Assembly: GCF_003233845.1 (NCBI RefSeq)
Contig: NZ_QKRB01000055.1
Location: 234,873 to 298,872, forward strand
From: Paenibacillus sambharensis
GTDB lineage: Bacteria > Bacillota > Bacilli > Paenibacillales > Paenibacillaceae
Length of the DNA: 64,000 nucleotides
Direction: 5' to 3'
This document shows, one piece after another, positions 1-8,592 of this stretch. The stretch's first letter is position 1, and each line of letters opens with the position of its first letter. The translations under genes were made by a program, and so were the position numbers. The notes under the pieces are model-generated. The model was given only the letters and a program-made list of their open reading frames with translations. It had not been told where the DNA came from and did not search any database.

Positions 1-1703
1 TCAAAGTAGACTTCAACCCAGGAATGCGCATCCGCATTCCTGACCGTATACGTCCCGCTGCCGCTCGGATTGTACTCCTGTGCGTATTCGGGGATGCCTG
101 AGTAAAATTCTACCGGCATTGACCCTGGCGAGTAACCCTTGACCCACCTTGCCGGTATCCCGAGCGAGCGGGTCATGACAGCAAGTGCCGTAGAATAATA
201 GTCACAGTATCCTTCTTTCACCTCGAAGAGGAATGCGTCCACAAAATCTTCACTTGTTCTGAGACTGGTATCCGGTGTGTTCGTGTACGGGAAATTGCCC
301 TTTAGATAGCTTTCAAGCAGCTTGACCCGGTCATAATCATTATCCGCTTCGGCCGTAATCTCAAGCGCCAGCTCTTCAACCCTGCCAGGGATGCGCGGCA
401 GCTGGGTATACTCTGACAGCAGGTTAAGATTTCGGACCTGCCCAGCTTTTTGGAGCTTCTCCTCATCCAGCACCGGCACCTCGGAGACCAGGCTGTAGGT
501 ATCCGGGTATGGCGTCCTGTCCGAACGCGGCCATCTGAGCTCGCCAGACTGGCTGAACCAGGCAAGCGAGTATGGAACACTGCCGTCCTCCCCGTCTATG
601 GAACGAATCGAACGGACGGTTGCCGCTCCGAACAAGACCGGGAACCAATCCTCTCGAATCATGGTTACCGTCTGGGTAATCTCCTCGGTCTCCACCTTCA
701 GGTTATCCAGCTGCGAAGGCAGCACTTCCTCTATTTCCAGTCCCGAAACGGCATGCTCATTGTTTTCCGCACTGCTTTCTTCCCACCCGGAGCCTGTATA
801 ATAGTTCTTCGATTCCCCGCGCCAGTAGCTTCGCTTCGTCGTCGTTACCGTCATGACTTCCGAATAATCAAATTCAAATCCCCCGCCAAGCTCGCCGTCC
901 TCCCGGCTGTAGCCTGATCTGGTATCCTGGTTCCGCTGCACTGGCATCCTGGCGTCCAGCTTCTCACCGACGAACGAAGGCACCGCTTTCCCCCTCGACT
1001 CCATCCAAACAGTATAAGGGTCCTTCAGAATCGGCTGGATATTCGGCACAAATAAGCCAGAAGCCATTACGAGACCCAGCACAAATACGACCGAAACGAT
1101 AAAGGTCAGCGGATACTCAAGCATATGCCGCCAGGATTCGGGATGCTTCTGCTGAAAACGGCTGTAATGCTCGGCCACAAACCAGGCCAGCCCCACGAAG
1201 ATCGACCATGCAATCTCGTCCCACAGATAAATTGGTGTAAAGGAGTCTAGGACAGCCAGCGACAGCATGCAGGCGCCCACAAAGATCGTCACCTGCAGCC
1301 GGGTACGCGTAAACGCGCCGGCGAACAAGAACAATGCCAGGACAGGGACCGATATCCAGATGAACGGATCCAGCTGTCCGAATACATAGGTGAACCAGTA
1401 GCGCCATGCCTCCATGCCGTCACCTGCGGCAGGCATAGGCTGCCAGTGGAAGTCACTGTACCGGATATTTAAATAAAGCATAACGGCAATATGAAGAGGC
1501 AGCCTCAACCATCTAGGCCCCGGAATAAGCCACTCGATGATAACACCCGCGATCAGGATGCCGTGAACAATTGCATAGGTTTCATCCCACCAGTACTGCT
1601 CAAGGCTGTCGAACCACTGCCAAAGCAGAATAGCAGCAAACAAGTGCGCTAGCTTGCCGTATCCGTCCCGGAACAATGCCGACAATCGTAAAGCACGCAT
1701 CAT
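1..1703 (-). CDS. Transglutaminase-like membrane protein (TgpA type), 3' end outside window
   Basis: Membrane protein with an extracytoplasmic transglutaminase-like domain, open at the left window edge (at least 567 codons). The first half has several hydrophobic segments. The last part carries the papain-like core, with the catalytic Cys in EGYCDYYSTAL and the catalytic His in NADAHSWVEVYF. The Asp lies beyond the edge. The start ATG at 1703 overlaps the stop of the DUF58 gene (ATGA) and is preceded by GGAGGT; a second ATG follows directly at 1700. MoxR, DUF58 and transglutaminase genes commonly travel together, and the trio is thought to act on cell-envelope or secreted proteins. The substrate is unknown and the family assignment is by recognition of motifs. 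Confidence 0.88.
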   Translation of the reverse strand, partial: MMRALRLSALFRDGYGKLAHLFAAILLWQWFDSLEQYWWDETYAIVHGILIAGVIIEWLIPGPRWLRLPLHIAVMLYLNIRYSDFHWQPMPAAGDGMEAWRYWFTYVFGQLDPFIWISVPVLALFLFAGAFTRTRLQVTIFVGACMLSLAVLDSFTPIYLWDEIAWSIFVGLAWFVAEHYSRFQQKHPESWRHMLEYPLTFIVSVVFVLGLVMASGLFVPNIQPILKDPYTVWMESRGKAVPSFVGEKLDARMPVQRNQDTRSGYSREDGELGGGFEFDYSEVMTVTTTKRSYWRGESKNYYTGSGWEESSAENNEHAVSGLEIEEVLPSQLDNLKVETEEITQTVTMIREDWFPVLFGAATVRSIRSIDGEDGSVPYSLAWFSQSGELRWPRSDRTPYPDTYSLVSEVPVLDEEKLQKAGQVRNLNLLSEYTQLPRIPGRVEELALEITAEADNDYDRVKLLESYLKGNFPYTNTPDTSLRTSEDFVDAFLFEVKEGYCDYYSTALAVMTRSLGIPARWVKGYSPGSMPVEFYSGIPEYAQEYNPSGSGTYTVRNADAHSWVEVYF

Positions 1704-2938
1704 ACCGCACCTCCTTCCAGAACAGCCGGGAGCTCCTGCAGCTGACGGATCTGATAGACCGGCCAGCCCCTGAGACGAAGCATCTGCTGCCACTCCTGCT
1801 GTCCCCTGCGGCTAACCGGGTCAGAGCCCCGGACATGAAGCATCACGGGTGTCATGCCCGTTCGGTCAAGCCACTGCATGGAGCGAATGGCTTCCTCGCC
1901 CTCTTGCGGGGTCACGAGTATAACGGATGAGCCGGACGGCAGCATGGCCGAAGCTTCACGGAGCGAGCGGTACAACCCCGCCTGACCGTCAGCCTGTACG
2001 ATAACGAGATGATTCATGATCGCCTTGCGCTGATCGGTATTCGAACGCGGCTGATAACCATCAGCCGTCGCGCCAAGTGATACCAGCCCCATCGCGGTCT
2101 CGCGCCGCATACCGTACTCAAACAGCGAAGCCGCAGCCGATACCGCTAATTCAAACTGCTCCGCGCTGTTGTAAGCAGCTGCACAGCGATCGAGCACCAC
2201 GACGGTGCGCGGTACCGATTCCCGCTCAAACTCCTTCGACTTCCATTCGCCTGTCTTTGCTGTAGCATTCCAGTGAACACGGGATAACCGGTCTCCGTAG
2301 TGATAGTCCCTCACTCCGTTCAGCTGCGTCGTTTCCTTCGCCGACCGGCTGACAGCAGCGTTGGCGTATGGTCCTCTAAGACCATAGCGCAGCAAGGACC
2401 AGTTCCGGATAGGGACGGTCTGGGGCAGCACGGTAAACGACAGCTCCGATTGGAAAGTCCCTTTATGCTCGAACAAGCCGAATATATCGCGCGTCACACA
2501 TTCGGAGCTGGTAAAGGTATACCGTCCCCGCTGCAGCGGCGGTGTGGAGTAACGGACAGTCCCCATCCGCTTCATATCCGGGACAAAGGAAGATTCAAAC
2601 TGCATGCTCTGGCCGTTCTGGCGCTGCAGTCTGTCATGCACAAGCACATAAGGGATCGGCCAGAAGCCCGGAATCCGGACAGCAAGCTTCACGTCCAGCC
2701 TGGTGCCCGAGGTGAGCACATTGTCGTTTGAGCCGCCAACCCCGCTGATCGAGCGGCTTCCCTTCACATGGGCTATGCCGCTGTATCTGCCAAGCACCAA
2801 ATATAGAATGAGAACATTAACCATGCAAAAAATCATGAACGATGACTTGCCGCCCTGAAACAATAGATACAGCGAACAGCATACGTAGATAAGGGCCGTC
2901 AGGCGCCACCTCATCACCATGGTTCTGGCGGTGTCCAT
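1700..2938 (-). CDS. DUF58 domain-containing protein
   Basis: A 412-residue protein. Two hydrophobic segments sit at the N-terminus (about residues 10-50), followed by a beta-rich region. The conserved DUF58 core has the motif around GVRDYHYGDRLSRVHWNATA, then a von Willebrand A-like stretch beginning at RTVVVLD. It is the middle gene of the MoxR-DUF58-transglutaminase operon: its ATG lies 2 nt after the MoxR stop, and its own stop overlaps the transglutaminase start by 4 nt, which implies translational coupling. The role is not established. In related systems the DUF58/VWA partner is presumed to be an adaptor for the MoxR chaperone ATPase. Confidence 0.9.
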   Translation of the reverse strand: MDTARTMVMRWRLTALIYVCCSLYLLFQGGKSSFMIFCMVNVLILYLVLGRYSGIAHVKGSRSISGVGGSNDNVLTSGTRLDVKLAVRIPGFWPIPYVLVHDRLQRQNGQSMQFESSFVPDMKRMGTVRYSTPPLQRGRYTFTSSECVTRDIFGLFEHKGTFQSELSFTVLPQTVPIRNWSLLRYGLRGPYANAAVSRSAKETTQLNGVRDYHYGDRLSRVHWNATAKTGEWKSKEFERESVPRTVVVLDRCAAAYNSAEQFELAVSAAASLFEYGMRRETAMGLVSLGATADGYQPRSNTDQRKAIMNHLVIVQADGQAGLYRSLREASAMLPSGSSVILVTPQEGEEAIRSMQWLDRTGMTPVMLHVRGSDPVSRRGQQEWQQMLRLRGWPVYQIRQLQELPAVLEGGAV

Positions 2939-2940
2939 CC

Positions 2941-3897
2941 TTAACGCTCCAGCCGGACCGGTACGGTGGTCTGTTCAATTACTTGTCTAATGACATCCTC
3001 CTGGGTAACCCCGTTCATCCGGGCCTCCGTATGAAGAATGATCCGGTGACCCAGCACATGCCCAGCAAGCTCCTTCACGTCATCGGGAATTACATAGTCG
3101 CGCTGCTTGATAAATGCATGCGCCCTCACAGCCGCCATCAGCGAGATTGCGGCACGCGGGCTGGCGCCAAGATGTACACCCGGGTGTTCTCTCGTACCGC
3201 GAACCACACGCACCAGGTAGTCTCCAACCGCCTCATCCACATGAACACGCCTTACCTGTTCCTGGATGTGAACAATATCTGCCATAGAAGCGACCTGCGA
3301 GGCTTTGGCGGAAGCCTGATCCGCATAGCTGTTCATAATCATGCGGTGCTCGGTCTGCTCATCCGGATAACCAAGCGTCAGCTTCATCATGAATCTGTCC
3401 ATCTGGGCCTCGGGCAGCATGTAGGTGCCCTCAAACTCAATCGGGTTCTGAGTGGCAATCAGGACGAACGGCTGCGGCAGCGGATGAGACGCGCCATCTA
3501 CGGTAACATGACGTTCTTCCATTGCCTCAAGCAAAGCGGACTGCGTCTTAGTCGTTGCCCGGTTGATTTCGTCAGCGAGCAGAATGTTCGCCATAACCGG
3601 ACCTGGCCGGAACACGAAGGTCTCTTCCTTCGGATGATAAATCGATACACCCGTAATATCGGTAGGGAGCAGATCGGGATTGCACTGAATACGCCGGAAC
3701 TGGCCCCCCACGGCATTGGCAAGCGCTTTAACCAGCTGGGTCTTGCCCGTTCCGGGCACATCCTCCAGCAAAATATGCCCGCCGGCCAGCAAGGCGGTCA
3801 GCAGGCGTTCTATTTCTTCGGATTTTCCGAGGATACACTGTTCAAGACTGTCTTGAATTTGTTTACAGATCTGCATGTCACTGGTGCGTACGTCCAT
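2941..3897 (-). CDS. MoxR family AAA+ ATPase
   Basis: A 318-residue cytoplasmic AAA+ ATPase. Walker A is GTGKT in EDVPGTGKTQLVKAL (near residue 48), Walker B is ILLADEINRA, and sensor 1 is in LIATQNPIEFEGTY, all typical of MoxR. The C-terminal AAA lid contains HLGASPRAAISLMAA. The ATG at 3897 follows GGGAGG at proper spacing. It is the first gene of the operon with DUF58 and a transglutaminase. MoxR proteins act as chaperones that help assemble or activate partner proteins. The substrate here is presumably a neighbour-encoded product, which is inference from context. Confidence 0.93.
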   Translation of the reverse strand: MDVRTSDMQICKQIQDSLEQCILGKSEEIERLLTALLAGGHILLEDVPGTGKTQLVKALANAVGGQFRRIQCNPDLLPTDITGVSIYHPKEETFVFRPGPVMANILLADEINRATTKTQSALLEAMEERHVTVDGASHPLPQPFVLIATQNPIEFEGTYMLPEAQMDRFMMKLTLGYPDEQTEHRMIMNSYADQASAKASQVASMADIVHIQEQVRRVHVDEAVGDYLVRVVRGTREHPGVHLGASPRAAISLMAAVRAHAFIKQRDYVIPDDVKELAGHVLGHRIILHTEARMNGVTQEDVIRQVIEQTTVPVRLER

Positions 3898-4042
3898 CGC
3901 TCAACCTCCCGGTAATATATAGATCGTTCATGGCGAGAATATAGTCAGCCTCTGTCCGAATCTCTTAACCGAAGCAGGGACAAACTGCCATTCTATTATA
4001 TTTTACAGGAATCGAGGAGCACTGTACAATTAAACATCCTCT

Positions 4043-4076
4043 AAAAAAAACTGGAGGATCACACAGGATCCTCCAG
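4043..4076 (-). terminator. Intrinsic terminator of the spoVA operon
   Basis: A 10-bp inverted repeat, CTGGAGGATC/GATCCTCCAG (4051-4076), starts directly after the spoVAE stop codon. On the minus strand an uninterrupted T8 run follows (A8 at 4043-4050). This is a textbook Rho-independent terminator. The MoxR operon promoter must lie between it and 3897; a TATAAT on the minus strand at 4000-3995 is the only -10-like element seen, without a good -35. Confidence 0.92.
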
Positions 4077-4427
4077 TTACCCCTTCGGCCGCACAACGAG
4101 TGCCGCCAGGAATGAAAATATGATGGCGGATGAAATACCCGCGCTTGTCAGCTTGAACATGCCCGTAATAACGCCTACCGGCCCGATCGCATGCAGCTCG
4201 GTCAATGCCCCGTGTACGAGTGCGTTGCCGAAGCTTGTGATCGGAATGGTTGCTCCAGCACCGGCGAATTTGATCAGCGGCTCATACAGATTAAAGCCAT
4301 CCAGTATTGCCCCGATCACAACAAGCGTTGACATCGTATGCGCCGGTGTAAGCTTCACCACATCAAACATCAGCTGACCGATTACGCAGATTCCTCCCCC
4401 GACAAGAAACGCCCAGAGAAACTGCAT
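4077..4427 (-). CDS. spoVAE: Stage V sporulation protein AE (SpoVAEB type)
   Basis: A 116-residue, strongly hydrophobic membrane protein with about four membrane segments. It contains the family-typical GAGATIPITSFGNALVHGAL stretch, which is also recognisable in SpoVAC. SpoVA proteins form the inner spore-membrane channel that moves Ca-dipicolinate during spore formation and germination. The start lies 2 nt after the spoVAD stop with a purine-rich site (GAAGGGG) inside the spoVAD end. It is the last gene of a three-gene set spoVAC-AD-AE, and the terminator begins right after its stop. The length matches the usual size for SpoVAE. Confidence 0.94.
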   Translation of the reverse strand: MQFLWAFLVGGGICVIGQLMFDVVKLTPAHTMSTLVVIGAILDGFNLYEPLIKFAGAGATIPITSFGNALVHGALTELHAIGPVGVITGMFKLTSAGISSAIIFSFLAALVVRPKG

Positions 4428-4429
4428 TC

Positions 4430-5440
4430 TTATTCCCCCTTCTCAATGGCGACAGCGTGAGCGATGCACGGAATGGTCTCCCCCTGTTGAAAGGACAAGG
4501 GCGACAGCAGGGCGCCGGTAGCCACAACCAGCACGCGGTTAAGTTCACCATTCTGGATCCGCTTGAGCAGATGGCCGTATGTGACGACAGCCGAGCAGCC
4601 GCAGCCGCTTCCTCCCGCTTGCACCCCCTGCTTCTCCAGGTCGTAGATCATCAGCCCGCAGTCGTTAAAGACTGTATCGTCCATCGGAACCTCGTTGCGC
4701 TGCAGCAGATCCTTCGCAATCTGGTGCCCGACCCGGGCCAGGTCCCCGGTGACAATCAGGTCGTAATCACCGGGAACGCGCCCGGTGTCATTGAAATGTG
4801 TCTGAATCGTATCAACGGCAGCCGGTGCCATTGCCGCCCCCATGTTAAACGGATCGGCAATGCCCAGATCGACGATCTTGCCGACTGTCGCACAGGTAAC
4901 GACAGGACCGTCGCCTTCGGCTGCAAGCACCACTGCACCCGCGCCTGTGACGGTATATTGGGCGGTAGGCGGCTTCTGGGAACCGTATTCGGTCGGGTAG
5001 CGGAACTGCTTCTCCGCCGTACAGTTGTGGCTGCAGGTGCCCGCCAAGACACGCTGCGCCCCTCCCGAATTAACGATCATGGAAGCCAGGGCAAGCGACT
5101 CCATGGAGGTGGAGCAGGCGCCGAACACGCCCAGGTACGGAACTCCAAGCTCCCTGGCAGTGAAGCTGTTGCTTATAATCTGGTTAAGCAGATCCCCGCC
5201 GACAAAAAACTGCAGGTCCTGCTTCTCAATACGCGACTGCTTGACGGCAATATCAGCGGCCTGCTCCATCAGCATACGCTCCGCCTTCTCCCAGCTCTTC
5301 TGCTGCAGATCAAGCTCAGGATGGATCAGATCGAAATCCTCGGCGAGCGGCCCTTCCCCCTCATCAGGTCCGACTACGGCACCTGAACCGATGATGACAG
5401 GACGCTTGTCAAACCACCAGGTCTGCTTGCCTCTTAGCAT
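4430..5440 (-). CDS. spoVAD: Stage V sporulation protein AD
   Basis: A 336-residue protein with a thiolase/KAS-III-like fold, recognisable from LGVFGACSTSMESLALAS and the N-terminal KQTWWFDKRPVIIGSGAVVG. SpoVAD binds dipicolinic acid and is the peripheral subunit of the SpoVA channel. The reading frame is open further upstream, but the ATG at 5440 is chosen: GGAGGG sits just before it and the product then begins as SpoVAD proteins do. It starts 1 nt after the spoVAC stop. Confidence 0.95.
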   Translation of the reverse strand: MLRGKQTWWFDKRPVIIGSGAVVGPDEGEGPLAEDFDLIHPELDLQQKSWEKAERMLMEQAADIAVKQSRIEKQDLQFFVGGDLLNQIISNSFTARELGVPYLGVFGACSTSMESLALASMIVNSGGAQRVLAGTCSHNCTAEKQFRYPTEYGSQKPPTAQYTVTGAGAVVLAAEGDGPVVTCATVGKIVDLGIADPFNMGAAMAPAAVDTIQTHFNDTGRVPGDYDLIVTGDLARVGHQIAKDLLQRNEVPMDDTVFNDCGLMIYDLEKQGVQAGGSGCGCSAVVTYGHLLKRIQNGELNRVLVVATGALLSPLSFQQGETIPCIAHAVAIEKGE

Positions 5441-5441
5441 T

Positions 5442-5933
5442 CTATTGCCCTCCCGTTCCGAGAATGACATGGGCAATGCCCACAAAGAATGCGGCCACCG
5501 CTCCATACACAATGACAGAACCCGCCAGCTTGAACATGTTGCCTCCTACGCCCAGCACAAGTCCCTCACTGCGATGCTCCAGCGCAGCGGAGCACATGGA
5601 GTTCGCAAAGCCCGTTACCGGCACCGCCGTCCCCGCGCCGGCCCACTGGGCCATTTTGTCGTAGACGCCCAGGCTGGTCAGCACAACCGAGATGAATATC
5701 ATCGTTGCTACCGTCGGACCGCTGGCTTGTGTCGATGTCAGATGCAGCCATGCCATATATCCGTTCTGAACTGCTTGTCCGAGGACACAGATGAGTCCTC
5801 CCACCACAAACGCACGCAGGCAGTTCTTCAAAACCGAACGGCCCGGCTCGCGTGATTTGGCAAACGCCTTGTACTCCTTGGAGGACATCGTCATATTCTT
5901 GTATTTGCCTTTGTCCGCTGCTTTCCCGGCCAA
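5442..5933 (-). CDS. spoVAC: Stage V sporulation protein AC
   Basis: About 163 residues. A charged N-terminus is followed by membrane segments and the diagnostic GAGTAVPVTGFANSMCSAALEH and EGLVLGVGGNMFKLAGSV regions (each read in part). SpoVAC is the mechanosensitive, pore-lining component of the Ca-dipicolinate channel. The TTG at 5933 is preferred because a strong GGGAGGTG lies 8-9 nt before it; the next Met codons (5894, 5888) lack such a site. Only AC, AD and AE are present here, without spoVAA, AB or AF, so this is a reduced spoVA operon of the kind carried as a second copy in several Bacilli. Confidence 0.93.
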   Translation of the reverse strand: MAGKAADKGKYKNMTMSSKEYKAFAKSREPGRSVLKNCLRAFVVGGLICVLGQAVQNGYMAWLHLTSTQASGPTVATMIFISVVLTSLGVYDKMAQWAGAGTAVPVTGFANSMCSAALEHRSEGLVLGVGGNMFKLAGSVIVYGAVAAFFVGIAHVILGTGGQ

Positions 5934-5973
5934 GCCGCAGCACCTCCCTCTTTTCAAACATCCTTACGACTAA

Positions 5974-6003
5974 CATTATTTGTTGCGGCACTGCATGTTA
6001 TGC
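5974..6003 (-). promoter_or_regulatory. Candidate sigma-G promoter for spoVAC
   Basis: On the minus strand GCATA (6003-5999), 18 nt, then AATAATG (5980-5974), about 40 nt before the spoVAC start. The forespore sigma-G consensus is roughly GNATR, 18 nt, CATNNTA. The -35 and spacing fit exactly; the -10 fits at 5 of 7 positions. spoVA operons are known sigma-G targets. No sigma-A-like promoter is seen in this short gap. Confidence 0.45.
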
Positions 6004-6013
6004 CATCCTCCAC

Positions 6014-6044
6014 AAAAAGCGGCCTTCCGTCTCTGGAAGGCCGC
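6014..6044 (-). terminator. Intrinsic terminator after the small membrane peptide
   Basis: A perfect 10-bp stem GCGGCCTTCC / GGAAGGCCGC (6019-6028 with 6035-6044) with a 6-nt loop. On the minus strand T5 follows (A5 at 6014-6018). It lies 9 nt after the stop of the 32-codon ORF at 6054-6152, which supports that ORF being expressed and separates it from spoVAC. Confidence 0.85.
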
Positions 6045-6053
6045 CTTGGTTCA

Positions 6054-6152
6054 CTATGCAGCAAGCAGCAGGATCAGGACAAGCAGCACAAAGAGCACCA
6101 GCACTGTCAGCACCCCGGCACCCGGCCGCTCGCTCCTCTCGCGGATCAGCAT
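6054..6152 (-). CDS. Small single-pass membrane peptide, 32 residues
   Basis: Short ORF with an ATG start at 6152 and a TAG at 6056-6054. AAGGGAG is placed 9 nt before the ATG, and a clean terminator follows the stop. The peptide has a charged head (MLIRERSERPGAG) and one uninterrupted hydrophobic helix of Val, Leu and Ile ending in AA. Charged-head/one-helix micropeptides are common among sporulation proteins of Bacilli, and the neighbours are spoVA genes. That functional link is inference. No family was recognised with certainty. Confidence 0.7.
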   Translation of the reverse strand: MLIRERSERPGAGVLTVLVLFVLLVLILLLAA

Positions 6153-6224
6153 GGGCAATAACTCCCTTCCGGCTTCTCTGTTAGCATATGCTTGCATCGC
6201 TGCCCATGTCCGTGTCATTTTCGC

Positions 6225-6279
6225 ATTCAGCTGCCATTCAGCAAGTATTCAGCCCGTTCTCAGCTTCGCCGATTATAAT
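6225..6279 (+). promoter_or_regulatory. Promoter with four 11-nt direct repeats (putative response-regulator box)
   Basis: The core TTCAG occurs at 6226, 6237 and 6248, and a variant CTCAG at 6259: four units in exact 11-nt register. A TATAAT -10 follows at 6274-6279. No good -35 hexamer is present, so an activator is expected. OmpR/PhoB-family regulators bind direct repeats with one-turn (11-nt) spacing overlapping the -35 region, and the first gene downstream encodes such a regulator. Autoregulation is therefore inferred. Confidence 0.6.
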
Positions 6280-6297
6280 ATAAGACACTAGAGAAGC

Positions 6298-7005
6298 ATG
6301 AAGGGCAGGATGACATCGATGTTGAATGGCAAAGGGATGAAGATTTTACTGGTGGACGACGAACCGCATATCCTGCAGTTTCTGGAGATTGGACTTCTCA
6401 ACGAAGGATTTACGGTGCAAACGGCTCCCGACGGGCTGACCGCTGTATCGGCGGCGGATGATTTTGCCCCGCATGTCATTGTGCTTGATGTCATGATGCC
6501 GGGCATGGACGGATTTGAGGTGTGCCGGCTGTTCAAGCAGAACGGCATAGAAGCAGCCATCATCATGCTGACAGCGAAGGATGAGGTGGATGACAGGGTC
6601 AAAGGCCTTCACCAGGGGGCTGACGATTACGTCATCAAGCCATTCAGCTTTGAGGAGCTGCTGGCCCGAATCTATGCACGCCTGCGGAACCAGTTTCCCG
6701 CCCAATTCGGCGAGGTGGCGGCAGGGCCGTTCCGGATCGATGACAGCCGCAAGGAAATCCGCTACAGGGACAGCATACTGGAGTTATCCCCTACGGAATA
6801 CGAGCTGCTCAAATATTTGGTCACCAACCACGGCATTGTGCTTAGTAAATCAAGAATTCTGGATAAAGTATGGGGGTATCAGTTTGGAGGGGAGGAAAAT
6901 ATCGTCGAAGTGTACATCCGTTCGCTTCGGGAAAAGCTTAAAGACCGTGAGCACCGGCTCATCCGCACCCTCCGAGGGGCAGGCTACAGGGTGGATCTGC
7001 CATGA
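6298..7005 (+). CDS. OmpR/PhoB family response regulator
   Basis: A 235-residue two-domain regulator. The receiver has the acidic pocket LLVDDE, the phospho-acceptor Asp in VIVLDVMMPGMDG and the conserved Lys in DDYVIKPFSFEELL. The C-terminal winged helix ends in IRTLRGAGYRVDLP, typical of the OmpR family. The ATG at 6298 has only a weak site (GAGAAG); ATGs at 6310, 6319 and 6337 are alternatives, and the receiver strand itself begins at the last. The stop overlaps the kinase start (ATGA), so the two form a two-component operon. Signal and regulon are unknown. Confidence 0.93.
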   Translation: MKGRMTSMLNGKGMKILLVDDEPHILQFLEIGLLNEGFTVQTAPDGLTAVSAADDFAPHVIVLDVMMPGMDGFEVCRLFKQNGIEAAIIMLTAKDEVDDRVKGLHQGADDYVIKPFSFEELLARIYARLRNQFPAQFGEVAAGPFRIDDSRKEIRYRDSILELSPTEYELLKYLVTNHGIVLSKSRILDKVWGYQFGGEENIVEVYIRSLREKLKDREHRLIRTLRGAGYRVDLP

Positions 7006-8561
7006 AGCTGCCTCCCGCTATGCTGAAGAGATGGCCGCGGCGGCTGTCTCCCCGGTCACTGCGCTCGCAGCTGCTGATACGGTCCTTGTTCATTCTGGGC
7101 ATTCTTCTGCTGCTGATCGGCTCCTTCCAGTACGTCATTATGCAGCAGTCCCTGTACCGCAGTAAAGCTGAAACGATGGATGCGCAGCTGCGCTCGCTTC
7201 CCAAGGATCTGACAGCTAAGCCTGGTTCAGCAGGCCGGTACGACGGGGACAATGGCAAGGGAGCTAAGGACCGGATCTCAGGCAAGCCGCCAGACGGAGA
7301 GGCATTACCGCCTGAGCGGGGCGGAGGACGGCTGCTGGTCATTCCCGATATGTCGCTGGCTTCGGTCGATGCGTCAGGCAGCTACACGGAGCTGCTGGAG
7401 ACTGCTGCCCTCCCGTCACCTGAGCTCGATGTCAAACAGCTTGCCGATATACGCGCGGAGGTGGATGGCCCAGGCGGCCGTGTCCGCTATCTCGTAGCTG
7501 AGGATACGGAGGGCACCGAACAGCTGCTCGTATTCCGCAATGGGGGCGGACCCGGCGGCGGCAGCGAGCTGCTGCAGATGGGCACTCCGACAAGCTCCCT
7601 GCGTTCTGTTCTGATGCAGCAGCTGCTCATCTTTGGCGGCCTGTCCGCCCTGGCGCTTGTGGGGGGACTCATGCTCTATGTTTCCGTCCTGCGCCGCACA
7701 CTGGTTCCGCTGTCCAATATGGTCCAGACGGTAGAGCGTACGGATGCCGGCAACTTAACTGAGCGCTTCCCCGCTACCCAGGGACAGGAAGAGATCGACC
7801 TTCTGGCCAATTCGTTCAACGGCATGCTGGAGCGGCTGCAGGCTTCCTTCGCCGCTGAGGTGGAAGCGAAGGAGCAGATGCGGCGCTTCATAGCCGATGC
7901 TTCCCACGAGCTGCGCACGCCGCTCACTTCCATCCACGGCTTCCTGGAGGTGCTGCTGCGAGGCGCCGCTGAGCGCAAGGAGCAGCTATATCCGGCGCTA
8001 AGCAGCATGCAGGGTGAATCCCGGCGGATGAAGAAGCTCGTTGAGGATTTGCTCCTGCTGGCGAAGCTGGATCGCGCACCCGAGCTGCAGCTCAAGCCAA
8101 CTTCACTGGCCGGAATGCTGCTTGATATGGAGCCGCAGCTGAAGGTGCTCGCAGCTGCCCGCTCCCTGGAACTGAATCTGCCAGAAGAAGACCCGGTATC
8201 CGCTCTTCTGGATGCCGACAAGATCAAGCAGGTCCTGCTGAACCTGTACCATAATGCGGTGCAGCATACCGATGCAGAGACAGGCAGAATATCCGTTAAG
8301 CTTAGCCGCGAGCAAGGGATGGCTGTTCTGGAAGTTGCGGACAATGGCAGCGGAATCGATCCGGTCCATCTTCCGCATTTGTTTGAGAGGTTCTACAGGA
8401 GCGACAGCTCCAGAACACGGAAGTACGGGGGCGCAGGGCTTGGGCTGGCTATTAGCAAATCCATCACAGAAGCGCATGGCGGCGGCATCGAAGCAGCCAG
8501 CAGTCCGGGCGCTGGCAGCACGTTCACCGTACGCCTCCCGATTCACGACAGATCCGAGTGA
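7002..8561 (+). CDS. Membrane sensor histidine kinase
   Basis: A 519-residue kinase. One membrane helix lies near residues 26-47 and a second near 202-226. Between them is an extracellular loop unusually rich in Gly, Pro and charged residues. HAMP, the H-box FIADASHELRTPLTSIHGF, the N-box NLYHNAVQHT, the G1 box VADNGSGIDP and G2 GGAGLGLAIS follow in order. All catalytic motifs are intact. It is the partner of the overlapping OmpR-type regulator. The sensed stimulus cannot be read from the sequence. Confidence 0.93.
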   Translation: MKLPPAMLKRWPRRLSPRSLRSQLLIRSLFILGILLLLIGSFQYVIMQQSLYRSKAETMDAQLRSLPKDLTAKPGSAGRYDGDNGKGAKDRISGKPPDGEALPPERGGGRLLVIPDMSLASVDASGSYTELLETAALPSPELDVKQLADIRAEVDGPGGRVRYLVAEDTEGTEQLLVFRNGGGPGGGSELLQMGTPTSSLRSVLMQQLLIFGGLSALALVGGLMLYVSVLRRTLVPLSNMVQTVERTDAGNLTERFPATQGQEEIDLLANSFNGMLERLQASFAAEVEAKEQMRRFIADASHELRTPLTSIHGFLEVLLRGAAERKEQLYPALSSMQGESRRMKKLVEDLLLLAKLDRAPELQLKPTSLAGMLLDMEPQLKVLAAARSLELNLPEEDPVSALLDADKIKQVLLNLYHNAVQHTDAETGRISVKLSREQGMAVLEVADNGSGIDPVHLPHLFERFYRSDSSRTRKYGGAGLGLAISKSITEAHGGGIEAASSPGAGSTFTVRLPIHDRSE

Positions 8562-8592
8562 AAAAGACGGTGTTTTTGTGCTTTATGATATA

